64,000 nucleotides of DNA, taken from assembly GCF_000514775.1 (NCBI RefSeq), contig NZ_KI911467.1, positions 1-64,000 on the forward strand, read 5' to 3'. A program made the position numbers and the translations under genes. The notes below the pieces were generated by a model. The model had not been told where the DNA came from. It searched no databases and was given only the letters and a program-made list of their open reading frames with translations. This DNA is from Salinispora pacifica CNR114. Its GTDB lineage: Bacteria > Actinomycetota > Actinomycetes > Mycobacteriales > Micromonosporaceae. This document shows positions 7,629-15,920 of this stretch, piece by piece (the first letter of the stretch is position 1; each line of letters starts with the position of its first letter).

Positions 7629-9057
7629 GGGCACCCCCGGCTGGTAGGGCGAGCGCCACGACGGCGACGAGGGCCAGGATGAGGGCGGTGAACGCGAACG
7701 CCTGCGCGTAGCCGTTGACGAGCTCGGCTTTGGTGGACGAATGCTGGCTGGTCAGCGCGATGAGTGCGGTCAGGCCCAGGACGCCACCAAACTGTTTGGC
7801 GGCGTTCGCCAACCCGGAGACCGCCCCGGCGTCGGGGCCGGAGACACCGGAGGTCACCACGGCGGTCAGCGGCACGATGAGTAGCCCGCCGCCGACCGAC
7901 ATCACGACGGCCGGACCGAGCACGCCGGACAGGTAGGTGCTGTGGACGGTGAGCTGACTCTGCCACCAGAACCCGGCCGCGGCGATGGCGGTTCCGACGA
8001 TGACCAGGCTCCGCGCGGCTACGTGTCGCATCAGCCACGGGGTCACGCGCATTCCGACCAGCATCATCAGCAGGGTGTGTGGTAGGAACCCGGCGCCGGC
8101 CTGCAATGGGGTGAGTTCGAGTACCTGCTGTAGGTACAGGGTCAGGAAATACCACAGCGGAATCTGGAAGCCCGCCCCGACCAGCAGCATCAGCAGGTTG
8201 CCCAGCCAGACTGCCCTGGTTCGCAGCAGCCGCGGTGGCAGGAGTCGTGGCTCCGCGCCGCGTGCCTCGACCACGACGAAGGCGGCCAGGCAGATCAGGC
8301 CGACGACCAACGCCACGGCGGCGGTTGGCCCTCGCTGGCTGTGCGGGTAGCTGGCCGTGACGGCGTAGGTCACCGCGATCAGGGCGGTGGTGATCAGGGC
8401 AGCACCCTTGACGTCGAGCTGGACCAGTCGGTCGCGTGGTCGCCCTCCGGCCAGCGTGACAGCTGCCAGGGCAATGCAGAACGCGCCGATCGGTACGTTG
8501 ATCAGCAAGGTTGACCGCCAGGTCAGGTACGCGGTGAGGGCGCCGCTGAGGAGGTTGCCGGCCGCGCCGCCAGCCAGGCTGACCGCGGTCCAGACAGCCA
8601 ATGCGCGGTTGCGCGCGGAACCAGGCGGAAATGTCGTGGTGAGGATCGTCAGGGTGGCGGGTGCCAGCGTGGCGGCACCCAGGCCCTGGAACGCGCGGGC
8701 CCCGATGAGCGCACCGGCGGTGGTGGCGAGCCCGCCGACGAGGCTCGCGGCCGTGAACAGCCCCAGCCCGGAGATCAAGACCAGCTTGCAGCCATACACA
8801 TCGGCCAGTCGGCCGCCCAGGAGGAGGAAGCCTCCGAACACCAGCGCGTAGGCGTTGGCGACCCAGGGTAGGCCGGACGGAGAAAGGGAGAGGGCCCGTT
8901 GGATGGACGGAAGTGCGACGTTGACCACGGATACATCGAGCACCACCAGGAACTGTGCGGTGCAGGCCAGCAGGAGCGCGGCCCGGCCGGAGGGCGCGTC
9001 CGAGGTGCGGCGCCGAGCGCGCCGCGTGCCCGGCTTGTCCCCATCCCACCACCTCAC
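7570..9057 (-). CDS. DHA2-type MFS drug exporter (14 TM)
   Basis: The protein has about 495 residues and 14 hydrophobic segments, as in the DHA2 (EmrB/QacA-like) drug:H+ antiporters. Motif C-like and early motif residues are visible: LDVSVVNVALPSIQ in TM1, NAYALVFGGFLLLGGRLADVYG (motif A region) and RAFQGLGAATLAPATLTIL. I chose the GTG at 9057, which has GGGGG four bases upstream, over a TTG at 9072. It is convergent with the ABC-F gene and divergent from a second TetR gene, a usual layout for a regulated exporter. Together with ABC-F it forms a likely resistance island. Confidence 0.88.
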   Translation of the reverse strand: MRWWDGDKPGTRRARRRTSDAPSGRAALLLACTAQFLVVLDVSVVNVALPSIQRALSLSPSGLPWVANAYALVFGGFLLLGGRLADVYGCKLVLISGLGLFTAASLVGGLATTAGALIGARAFQGLGAATLAPATLTILTTTFPPGSARNRALAVWTAVSLAGGAAGNLLSGALTAYLTWRSTLLINVPIGAFCIALAAVTLAGGRPRDRLVQLDVKGAALITTALIAVTYAVTASYPHSQRGPTAAVALVVGLICLAAFVVVEARGAEPRLLPPRLLRTRAVWLGNLLMLLVGAGFQIPLWYFLTLYLQQVLELTPLQAGAGFLPHTLLMMLVGMRVTPWLMRHVAARSLVIVGTAIAAAGFWWQSQLTVHSTYLSGVLGPAVVMSVGGGLLIVPLTAVVTSGVSGPDAGAVSGLANAAKQFGGVLGLTALIALTSQHSSTKAELVNGYAQAFAFTALILALVAVVALALPAGGALRPPPGPRRTSAGTAGGRD

Positions 9058-9154
9058 GACGCCCCCGATCAAATCAGTGTAACCACATTGCTATACCGCA
9101 GACCGTAGTCATGAAGTAGCGTCTGGGCAACCTGGATGGGGAAGGGGGAAGGGG

Positions 9155-9775
9155 TTGGCGACCGGTCGAACCCGCGGAGTGGGCTTCGAGCATGAGCATC
9201 GGCGCAACGAGATCGCCGATGCGGTACTGGCTGTCGTCGCCGAACGTGGTCTGGCGGCCGTGTCCCTGGTCGTGGTGGCCGCGCAGGCCGGCGTGTCGCC
9301 CGGCCGGGTGCAGCACTACTTTCCCACCAAGCGAGAACTGGTCGAGGCTGCCTTCGAGCGGGGCAACGCCCTCTCCAGCGATCGGATAGCCGCCAAGGCC
9401 AAACCCGATGACCAGGACGTCAGCCGACGACGCCTACTTACCGTGGTGCTCACCGAGCTGATTCCGTACGACGCCGTCACCCGTGCCCACCTGCGGGTAC
9501 GCCAGTCATTCACCGCGGTGGCGTTGGCCGATGAGGCCATCGCCGCCCGCCTCCGCGTCGACTACGCCAAACTCCACGGCCAACTCGCCGAACTGCTCCG
9601 CTGCGACCAGGCCGCTGGCCACCTTCGCGCCGGGACCGATCCCGCGGAGGTGGCCGTAACCCTGGTGGCGCTCGCTGAGGGGCTGGCCTACTACGTGCTT
9701 ATCGGTGTCTGTCCGGCCGCGGCCGCTCGGGATCAGGTGCTCGCTGCGATCTCCGGGGTCTACGCCGTGGGGTGA
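9155..9775 (+). CDS. TetR-family transcriptional regulator, divergent from MFS exporter
   Basis: This 206-residue regulator has an HTH of the form RRNEIADAVLAVVAERGLAAVSL followed by AAQAGVSPGRVQHYFPTKRELVEAAF (residues about 16-66). The HYFPTK motif and the C-terminal domain resemble the BetI-like TetR subgroup (TetR_C_6 type). The TTG start has a purine-rich GGAAGGGGGAAGGGG directly upstream, and a GTG at 9179 is an alternative. The divergent layout with the MFS exporter, 97 bp apart, suggests local repression of the exporter and of itself. The ligand is unknown. Confidence 0.87.
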   Translation: MATGRTRGVGFEHEHRRNEIADAVLAVVAERGLAAVSLVVVAAQAGVSPGRVQHYFPTKRELVEAAFERGNALSSDRIAAKAKPDDQDVSRRRLLTVVLTELIPYDAVTRAHLRVRQSFTAVALADEAIAARLRVDYAKLHGQLAELLRCDQAAGHLRAGTDPAEVAVTLVALAEGLAYYVLIGVCPAAAARDQVLAAISGVYAVG

Positions 9776-9790
9776 GGCGCGGGCACCAGG

Positions 9791-10471
9791 TCAGTCCGAC
9801 TCGGGGTGAGTGGAACGCGCGACGCGGAAACCCACGTCGTCCACACGAAACGTCGGGTGGCTCCGGCGCCGTACGGAGGCCCGGCAACTCCAGTGCTCGT
9901 CGAACCAGCCGCAACCACGGAGGACCCGGTAGCTGCCGTAGACCTCCGGGTCGTAGTGATCCCAGCACCAGTCCCAGACGTTGCCCAGCATGTCGTGCAG
10001 GCCCCAGGCGTTCGGTTGCCGGCCGCCCACCGGGTGGATTCGTTCCCGCGAGTTGCCGCGGTACCAGGCGATCTCGTCCAGCGGTCCGTAGCGGGGGCCG
10101 GTCGTACCGGCGCGGCACGCGTGCTCCCACTCGGCTTCGGTCGGCAACCGGTACCCGTCGGCGGAGTGGTCCCACTCGATTTTCCCGTCGCCGGAGATCC
10201 GATAGGCGGGCAGTAGCCCGTCCCGTCGAGACCAGGCGTTGCAGCACCGGACGGCATCCCACCAGGAGACCCCCTCGACCGGCAGTTGACCTCCGCGAGC
10301 CGTGCTCGGATGGGCGCCGGTGATCGCGGCATACTGCGCCTGTGTGACCGGGAAGCGGGCGAGCTCGTACGGCTTCAGGTCGACTGACCATCGGCGCTGT
10401 GTGCGGCGGTCAGAGAGCATAACCTGCCCCGCCGGGACAGCGATCATCAGTTTCTGCTGGCTTCCGTCCAC
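9791..10471 (-). CDS. SUMF1/formylglycine-generating-enzyme fold protein lacking one active Cys
   Basis: The 226-residue protein has the FGE-sulfatase fold: FPVTQAQYAAITG, PVEGVSWWDAVRCCNAWS, YRLPTEAEWEHACRAGT, NAWGLHDMLGNVWDWCWD and the final VLRG..W...WSCRASVRRR..P....DVGFRVAR. Bona fide FGE needs two Cys about five residues apart in the RGGSxxCxxxxC segment. Here the second aligns with the Cys of WSC, but the first position holds Asp. The protein may thus be an FGE-fold oxygenase or scaffold of another kind, and no sulfatase gene is nearby. The GTG start has no clear ribosome binding site. It converges on the TetR gene 15 bp away. Confidence 0.8.
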   Translation of the reverse strand: MDGSQQKLMIAVPAGQVMLSDRRTQRRWSVDLKPYELARFPVTQAQYAAITGAHPSTARGGQLPVEGVSWWDAVRCCNAWSRRDGLLPAYRISGDGKIEWDHSADGYRLPTEAEWEHACRAGTTGPRYGPLDEIAWYRGNSRERIHPVGGRQPNAWGLHDMLGNVWDWCWDHYDPEVYGSYRVLRGCGWFDEHWSCRASVRRRSHPTFRVDDVGFRVARSTHPESD

Positions 10472-10649
10472 GGGGCGTGGATCGTACCTGCGGTCAAGGC
10501 TGCTGTCGTCGGGTTTCCGGCGCGGCCGAAGCCCACCCCGCTGACGTCCGGTCCCGTCCCGTTGGCAGGGCCGCTAGGCTGGGCGGCGCGTGGGACCCAT
10601 CGGCGGTTGCGCGCTTCGGGTGTTGGTGGTTGGTCTTTGTTGGGGGATT

Positions 10650-11066
10650 GTGGTGGAAAAAGGGACAATTGTTCGGTTCGATGACGTTCGCGGCTACGGG
10701 TTCATCGCACCGTTCGGTGGCGGCGACGACGTCTTCGTGCACGCCAATGACTTCGGTGATCAGCGGCATCAGGTCACCGCCGGCATGCGGGTGAGCTACG
10801 AGGTGGTGCAGTCCGAACGGGGCCTGAAGGTCGCGAGCGTGGTGCTGGAGGCGGCCCCGGCGGTGTCGAGCCGTAGTGTGCCGAGTCGCCCGCAGCCGCT
10901 GTCCGACGAGGACGGTGAGTGCGATGTGTTGGCGGTCGAGCAGTTCGACAGCGCCGTGACCGAGCTGCTGCTGGCGAACGTGCCCACGATGACCGGTGCG
11001 CAGATCGTCGAGGCCCGTCGGGCGCTGGTCGCCATGGCGCGCCAGTACGGCTGGGTCGAGGACTGA
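10650..11066 (+). CDS. Cold-shock-domain protein with C-terminal extension
   Basis: The protein has 138 residues. Its first 65 form a cold-shock domain: EKGTIVRFDDVRGYGFIAP (RNP1-like), DDVFVHANDF (RNP2-like) and VSYEVVQSERGLKVASV. The rest is a linker and an acidic helical tail ending in ARQYGWVED. This two-part arrangement recurs in actinobacterial Csp-like proteins longer than the usual 67 residues. It probably binds single-stranded RNA or DNA. GTG codons at 10650 and 10653 are both possible starts, with GGGGGA just upstream. It is divergent from the SUMF1-fold gene and is followed by a terminator hairpin. Confidence 0.85.
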   Translation: MVEKGTIVRFDDVRGYGFIAPFGGGDDVFVHANDFGDQRHQVTAGMRVSYEVVQSERGLKVASVVLEAAPAVSSRSVPSRPQPLSDEDGECDVLAVEQFDSAVTELLLANVPTMTGAQIVEARRALVAMARQYGWVED

Positions 11067-11085
11067 CCGCTCCGCGCGTGGCAAC

Positions 11086-11124
11086 CCGGGGCCCGCGTCC
11101 TCCGACCCTGAGGGCGGGCCCCGG
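11086..11124 (+). terminator. Terminator hairpin after the cold-shock gene
   Basis: CCGGGGCCCGC (11086-11096) pairs perfectly with GCGGGCCCCGG (11114-11124), with an inner CCTC/GAGG helix. It lies 20 bp after the stop. There is no T run, as is common in GC-rich actinomycetes. Confidence 0.65.
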
Positions 11125-11215
11125 CATGTCGCCGCGCTCTCCCGGGGGCGGGTAGCGGCTCGCCGCGCGCGGCGAGGTAGTCGTCTGGTGATCGATTGGC
11201 TGGGACAATCCGGGG

Positions 11216-12349
11216 ATGGATGACAGCGATCAGGGCATCGATCGTGCCGTTGCGGGCGCTGACTTCGTGGAGTGGAACTTCTCGATCATGGCGGATGGTT
11301 CGCCGTGGCGCATCGAGGAGGGAATGACGCAGCTGCTCGCCCATCAGGGTGCGGAGGGAGTCGGGCCATCCCTGGCTGTCGCCGCGCGCGAGGATGCCCG
11401 GGTCATTCAGGAGTTGGGTCGGCGGGAGACGCCGACGGCGGTGGCGGCGCTGCGGGCGTTCCAGGCGATGAGCCCGGTCGACACGCAGCGGGAACTGGCC
11501 GGGCTACACGCCGACCGGCTCATCCGGCAGGGCGTTCCCGACGCCTCCTGGGCGTCCACGATCGGTCGGGTGCGGGTGGAGGGCTGCTGGTGGGCGCACG
11601 ACCCCTTCGACGAGACCGCCTTCCTGCTGTGCGTCTTCTCCTACGACGGAGACGATGAGCACGGCCTCCTGGCCATGATTGACCTTGCCGTCGATGGTGG
11701 CCTGTTTCGGGAGCTGACCCTCGGCATGGACGTGGAGGTGTTGCAGGATGTCCTGCGCCGTGCCGACGGAGTCGATGGTCTGGTCACCGAGCCGGTCGAC
11801 CCGGCGTATGCCCGGCGGCTGTTCGAGGACGCCGTCGTCACCTCGGATGAGGTGCTGGAAGATCGGGACTACCAGCCGAACCCGGCACCGGCTGCGTACC
11901 GGAAGATGCGGGCGCTGACCCTGGCCCGGGCCCGGGCCCTGAGCGTCGCCGCCGCACCACCGGACCCGCTGCCCGACAGCGTGGATGTCGAACTCATGAA
12001 GCGGGCGTTCCTCGCCTCCAGCATCGGCTCCAAGCTGCCCGGGGGCGGTGCGACGAGCCAGGCGGTGGACCTCTTCGTGGAGCAGCTCACCGAGCGGGCC
12101 TGCTGCCATCCGATGCGGGTCGGCCCGCGCCGGGTGATGGCTGCCCTGGGTCTGCCAGGTCTGACCCGGGACGCCATCGGTGATCCGGAGGTGAGTGGCG
12201 TCCTCCCGGACGTTGTCCAGGCCTGGGCGTCCTGGACCGCGGCCGAACGTGGCCTGTCCCGCGACGCCACGGAACGACTTGAACGGGCGTGCGAGCAGGC
12301 GTGTGCGCGCCTTCGCTCCACTGATTCGGAGGGTCCGCCGCCCACCTGA
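11216..12349 (+). CDS. Conserved hypothetical protein (377 aa)
   Basis: The 377-residue protein opens at an ATG about 90 bp past a terminator hairpin. It is acidic, soluble and has no signal peptide or membrane segment. Notable parts are WNFSIMADGSPWRIEEGM at the N-terminus, an RVEGCWWAHDPFDETAFLLC strand region near residue 125, and a helical C-terminal half with RACCHPMRVGPRRVMAALGLPG. I do not recognise a named domain. The even codon use and length argue that it is a real gene. It ends 31 bp before the convergent MFS gene. Confidence 0.75.
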   Translation: MDDSDQGIDRAVAGADFVEWNFSIMADGSPWRIEEGMTQLLAHQGAEGVGPSLAVAAREDARVIQELGRRETPTAVAALRAFQAMSPVDTQRELAGLHADRLIRQGVPDASWASTIGRVRVEGCWWAHDPFDETAFLLCVFSYDGDDEHGLLAMIDLAVDGGLFRELTLGMDVEVLQDVLRRADGVDGLVTEPVDPAYARRLFEDAVVTSDEVLEDRDYQPNPAPAAYRKMRALTLARARALSVAAAPPDPLPDSVDVELMKRAFLASSIGSKLPGGGATSQAVDLFVEQLTERACCHPMRVGPRRVMAALGLPGLTRDAIGDPEVSGVLPDVVQAWASWTAAERGLSRDATERLERACEQACARLRSTDSEGPPPT

Positions 12350-12380
12350 CCTGTGCTGGGTGGCTGGCCGCGACCGCCGT

Positions 12381-13631
12381 TCAGCGCTGACGTACGCCCA
12401 GGCTACGCGTTGCCGTCGCGAAGGTTGCTAGGGCGAGCAGGAGCGAGGAGTACAGCAGCACGGTCGGGACGGCATCGAGCCACTGGACGAGGACGCCGGC
12501 GAGCGCGGGGGCTATCGGTAGCAGGCTTCCGCCGAGGAGGTGCACGGCGGCACTCACCCGTCCCTGGAGGGCGGGCTCGGCGCGGGTGAGGATGTAGCCG
12601 ATGATCGCGGCGTTGGCCGCGGGGCCGAGAAAGAAGACCAGCGCACCGAGGACACCGATGAGATACGCGGAGTGGGCCACCGCCAACAGCGGAGTCACCA
12701 TCGCCGCGACCCACCCGAACGCCATGATCAGCGTCCGGGGCGAGAAGCGCGCGACCAGCCGGGGCGCCGCCAACGCGCCCACCAACCCACCGGTGCTGGT
12801 AATCGAGAACAGCAGCCCCATGGCAACCGGCCCGGCGCCGTGGCGCTCGGCCAGGAGGACGCAGACCAGCCCGATCGACTGAAAAACGAAGGTGACACCG
12901 GCGAACCAGAGCACCGCGCCCCGGGCGAACTGCTCCTGCCACAGCCACCGCAGACCCGCGTTGACGAAACCGCGGCCTCGGCGCGGCCGGTGCTCCCGGG
13001 TGTGGTTGTGCAGGGGGCGCCGGATCAGGGCCAGTCCCATCGCGGAGATGAGGTAGGAGACGGCATCCACCAGGAACGGCGCCATCCGGCCGGCGCTGAA
13101 GAGTATCCCGCCGAGGGCAGGTCCGACCAGCGTCGCAAGCTGCGTACGGGATTCGTTTCGGGCGGCAGCCTGGGTCACCTGCGCTCGCGCCACGACAAAC
13201 CGAAGGGCTGCCGTCTCCGCGGGTTGGAAGCAACTGGCCAGGGCTGCCTCCGTGGCTACCACAACCGCAATGTGGACGAATGTGATCTCGTCGACGATGA
13301 TTGCGATTACCAGGCTGCCCAGCGCCAGCGCGCGTCCCAGATCTGCCGCGATCATGAGAAGTCGCCGGTCGTGTCGGTCCGCCAGGGAGCCCGCTGGGAG
13401 TCGACACACCACAGCGGTGATGGCGGCGATTGACGCGACAGCTCCCGCGTGCACTGCCGATCCGGTGATGGCCAGAGTCAGCAGGACGAAGCTAACCGAG
13501 GAGACGGCGCTACCCAGCGCGGAAATTGACTGGCTCACCCAGAGGATGACGAAGTCACGGTTCTGGGAGAGTGGGCGTACCGGCGGCCCGGAGGTCGGCG
13601 GTGCTTGACTTTCGATCGACGGATCAGCCAC
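12381..13631 (-). CDS. MFS transporter (MFS_3/enterobactin-exporter type)
   Basis: About 416 residues with 10-12 hydrophobic helices. The pattern NRDFVILWVSQSISALGSAVSSVSF at the start, RLPAGSLADRHDRRLLMI (motif A) and the loop RRPLHNHTREHRPRRGRGF match the MFS_3 group that includes EntS-like and macrolide-efflux-like proteins. I chose the GTG at 13631 with GGGGGAC directly upstream. The frame is open for another 120 residues, but those are not membrane-like. The substrate is unknown. The gene is divergent from the VWA gene, about 100 bp away. Confidence 0.85.
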   Translation of the reverse strand: MADPSIESQAPPTSGPPVRPLSQNRDFVILWVSQSISALGSAVSSVSFVLLTLAITGSAVHAGAVASIAAITAVVCRLPAGSLADRHDRRLLMIAADLGRALALGSLVIAIIVDEITFVHIAVVVATEAALASCFQPAETAALRFVVARAQVTQAAARNESRTQLATLVGPALGGILFSAGRMAPFLVDAVSYLISAMGLALIRRPLHNHTREHRPRRGRGFVNAGLRWLWQEQFARGAVLWFAGVTFVFQSIGLVCVLLAERHGAGPVAMGLLFSITSTGGLVGALAAPRLVARFSPRTLIMAFGWVAAMVTPLLAVAHSAYLIGVLGALVFFLGPAANAAIIGYILTRAEPALQGRVSAAVHLLGGSLLPIAPALAGVLVQWLDAVPTVLLYSSLLLALATFATATRSLGVRQR

Positions 13632-13731
13632 GTCCCCCGACGCTAGGCACGGTTTTGATCGGAAGCGTGCGTGATCTGCGTCACTGGACCCGCGAGCCAG
13701 TCCGATGTGGAGCTGCCATAGACTGCGCGCG

Positions 13732-15015
13732 ATGATCAAGACGAGACGATTGGCGGTAGCCCTCGTCGGGCTGCTGGCGACGAGCGTGATGATTGGTCCG
13801 GCACCGGCCCTCGCGGATCGCGATACCCCGGTCGAGCCACCCAAGGTCGAGCTGGTCCTTGATGTCAGCGGGTCGATGCGGGCCACCGACATCGACGGGC
13901 GAAGCCGAATCTCGGTTGCCCAGCAGGCGTTCAACGAGGTGGTGGACGCGCTGCCGGACGAGACTGAACTGGGCATCCGGGTCCTCGGTGCCACCTATCC
14001 CGGTGATGACAAGGAGCAGGGCTGCCAGGACACCCAGCAGATCGTGCCGGTCGGACCGGTCGACCGGGTGCAGGCGAAGGCGGCGGTGGCGACGCTTCGG
14101 CCGACCGGGTACACCCCGGTCGGGCTGGCGCTGCGCTTGGCCGCCGAGGATCTCGGCACCGGTAGCACCGCCCGGCGGATCGTGCTGATCACCGACGGGG
14201 AGGACACCTGCGCCCCACCGGACCCCTGTGAGGTGGCCCGAGAGTTGGCTGCGCAGGGGACGAAGCTGGTCGTGGACACCCTCGGTCTGGCCCCGGACGA
14301 GAAGGTACGCCAGCAGCTACTCTGCATCGCCGCGGCCACTGGTGGCACGTACACCGCGGCGCAGAGCGCGGACGAACTGACCGGGCGGATCAAGCAACTG
14401 GTCGACCGGGCGCAGGACACGCACACGGTCACGCCGGCCGTGGTCGCCGGCACCTCGGCCTGCGCCGACGCCCCGCTGCTCGGCGCCGGCGTCTACAGCG
14501 ATCGGGAGAAGTTCTCGGAGCACCGTTGGTATCGGGTACCGGTGCATCCCGGGCAGGAGCTGCGTGCCTCGGTCAGCGTCGCGTTGGACCGGCCGGTCAA
14601 CCCCGACCATGCGGTGCTGCTGCGGGCGGTGGCCATCGACGGTCGGGAACTGGTGCGTGGCGTGGACGCCGGTAGCGGCCGGACCGACGTCGTCTCCGCC
14701 GGTCTGCGCTGGTCGGCCGGGGAGGAGCCGGAGGATGGGCCCTCCCCAACCCCGTCCACCACGATCGAGGCCGAAGCCACCATCGTCTGTCTCGTGGTGA
14801 GTAACGCCTTCGCACCCCAGCCGGGGACCCAGACCACGCCGGGGATGCCGGTCGAGTTGACCGTGGACATGGTCGCCTCCTCGCCCGCTCCGGCTGCTCC
14901 GGATCTCGGTCGTGGCGTGGTGCTGCTCGTCCTGCTGACGGTGACTGGTCTGCTGGCCGGACTGGCGTCCGGGGTACTCACCCGGTGGTGGGTGGCGACC
15001 TGGAGGGAGAAGTGA
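13732..15015 (+). CDS. Secreted, membrane-anchored von Willebrand factor A protein
   Basis: The 427-residue protein starts at an ATG and has a signal peptide (KTRRLAVALVGLLATSVMIG, cleavage after ALA). A VWA domain follows with an intact MIDAS: DVSGSM near residue 44, a Thr in RPTGYTPVG and ITDGEDTC. The extracellular C-terminal region has paired cysteines. A final TM helix (GVVLLVLLTVTGLLAGLASGV) ends in a short cytosolic WREK tail. The domain probably binds a metal-dependent protein ligand at the cell surface. The stop overlaps the next start as ATGA, so both proteins are likely made together. Confidence 0.87.
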   Translation: MIKTRRLAVALVGLLATSVMIGPAPALADRDTPVEPPKVELVLDVSGSMRATDIDGRSRISVAQQAFNEVVDALPDETELGIRVLGATYPGDDKEQGCQDTQQIVPVGPVDRVQAKAAVATLRPTGYTPVGLALRLAAEDLGTGSTARRIVLITDGEDTCAPPDPCEVARELAAQGTKLVVDTLGLAPDEKVRQQLLCIAAATGGTYTAAQSADELTGRIKQLVDRAQDTHTVTPAVVAGTSACADAPLLGAGVYSDREKFSEHRWYRVPVHPGQELRASVSVALDRPVNPDHAVLLRAVAIDGRELVRGVDAGSGRTDVVSAGLRWSAGEEPEDGPSPTPSTTIEAEATIVCLVVSNAFAPQPGTQTTPGMPVELTVDMVASSPAPAAPDLGRGVVLLVLLTVTGLLAGLASGVLTRWWVATWREK

Positions 15016-15788
15016 TGCCGGTCCGTTCAATGCGGGGCGGAGCCGTCCTGGCCGCTGTCGGCCTGGCCCTGCTGGTCTCGCCCGGGGTGGCCCGGGCGAC
15101 CCCGACACCGTCACCGGGGGCGGCCCCGGTGACCCGGGCGGGGACCTCCTTCCTGACCGCCACCGAAATCACCGCCGGGCAGCCGGTGCAGGTGGACGCC
15201 GCCACCGGTGACTACCTGTACTGGTCGTTCCCGGCGGTGGCCGGCGAGCGCCACGAGGTCACCGCGACCGTGTCGTTCCCCAAGCAGCGCAGTGGCGAGT
15301 CGACGTGGACCGTGGAGGTCTTCGACGGGCTGCGGCGGCGTCAGGCCTGCACCGCTGGTGCCCAGGCCCCGACGGCTACCGCCGAGGCCGAGAGCGTCTC
15401 GCTCGGGTGCGCCCTGCGGCAGGTTCGCTCCTGGGCGGAGCCATGGTCGGCCGATCCGCTGCCGGGGACCTACTACGTCCGGCTCTCCGTGGCCGACCTG
15501 CCGGAAGAGGACCTTGGCCTGCCGATCGAGGTTGACCTACTGGTCGGCGCGCTGGGTGAGGGGTCCCGCGACGACGGCGTGCTGGCGGAGCCCCTGGTGT
15601 TGCCCACCGAGGCCGGCACGATACTCGATGCGGCTCCGACGGAGCCGGTCGAGGGCGACGACGACGGCTTCTTCGGTTGGCTGCCCGAGCTCGGTTCGCG
15701 CTGGGCCTGGAGCACGGTCGGCGGCATCCTCGCTGCGGTGGCTGGAGTCGTCGGCTTCGGTCTGACCCGGCGGCCCCGTCGTCGCTGA
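15015..15788 (+). CDS. Secreted single-pass membrane protein coupled to the VWA protein
   Basis: This 257-residue protein has a signal peptide (GGAVLAAVGLALLVSPGVARA), an extracellular beta-rich domain of about 185 residues (FLTATEITAGQPVQVDAATGDYLYWSF, a Cys pair), an acidic linker (EPVEGDDDGFFGW) and a C-terminal TM helix (VGGILAAVAGVVGFGLTRR). It overlaps the upstream gene by one base (ATGA), and GGAGGGAGA serves as ribosome binding site inside that gene. Similar VWA plus small membrane protein pairs occur in actinomycetes, but I know of no function. The two probably form a surface complex. Confidence 0.8.
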   Translation: MPVRSMRGGAVLAAVGLALLVSPGVARATPTPSPGAAPVTRAGTSFLTATEITAGQPVQVDAATGDYLYWSFPAVAGERHEVTATVSFPKQRSGESTWTVEVFDGLRRRQACTAGAQAPTATAEAESVSLGCALRQVRSWAEPWSADPLPGTYYVRLSVADLPEEDLGLPIEVDLLVGALGEGSRDDGVLAEPLVLPTEAGTILDAAPTEPVEGDDDGFFGWLPELGSRWAWSTVGGILAAVAGVVGFGLTRRPRRR

Positions 15789-15803
15789 CGGTGCGGGTGT
15801 AGG

Positions 15804-15838
15804 CCGGGAGGGCGCCGCGGACGCGGGCGCCCTCCCGG
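15804..15838 (+). terminator. Terminator hairpin after the VWA operon
   Basis: CCGGGAGGGCGCC (15804-15816) is perfectly complementary to GGCGCCCTCCCGG (15826-15838) around a nine-base loop. It sits 16 bp past the stop and between convergent genes, so it may work in both directions. Confidence 0.75.
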
Positions 15839-15920
15839 GCGGTTGGTCACAACGGGCCGGCCCAAGACCCGTACGGGCTGGGCAGGGCGAGCCGGTGGCG
15901 AGGGACCACCCCGGTCAGTC

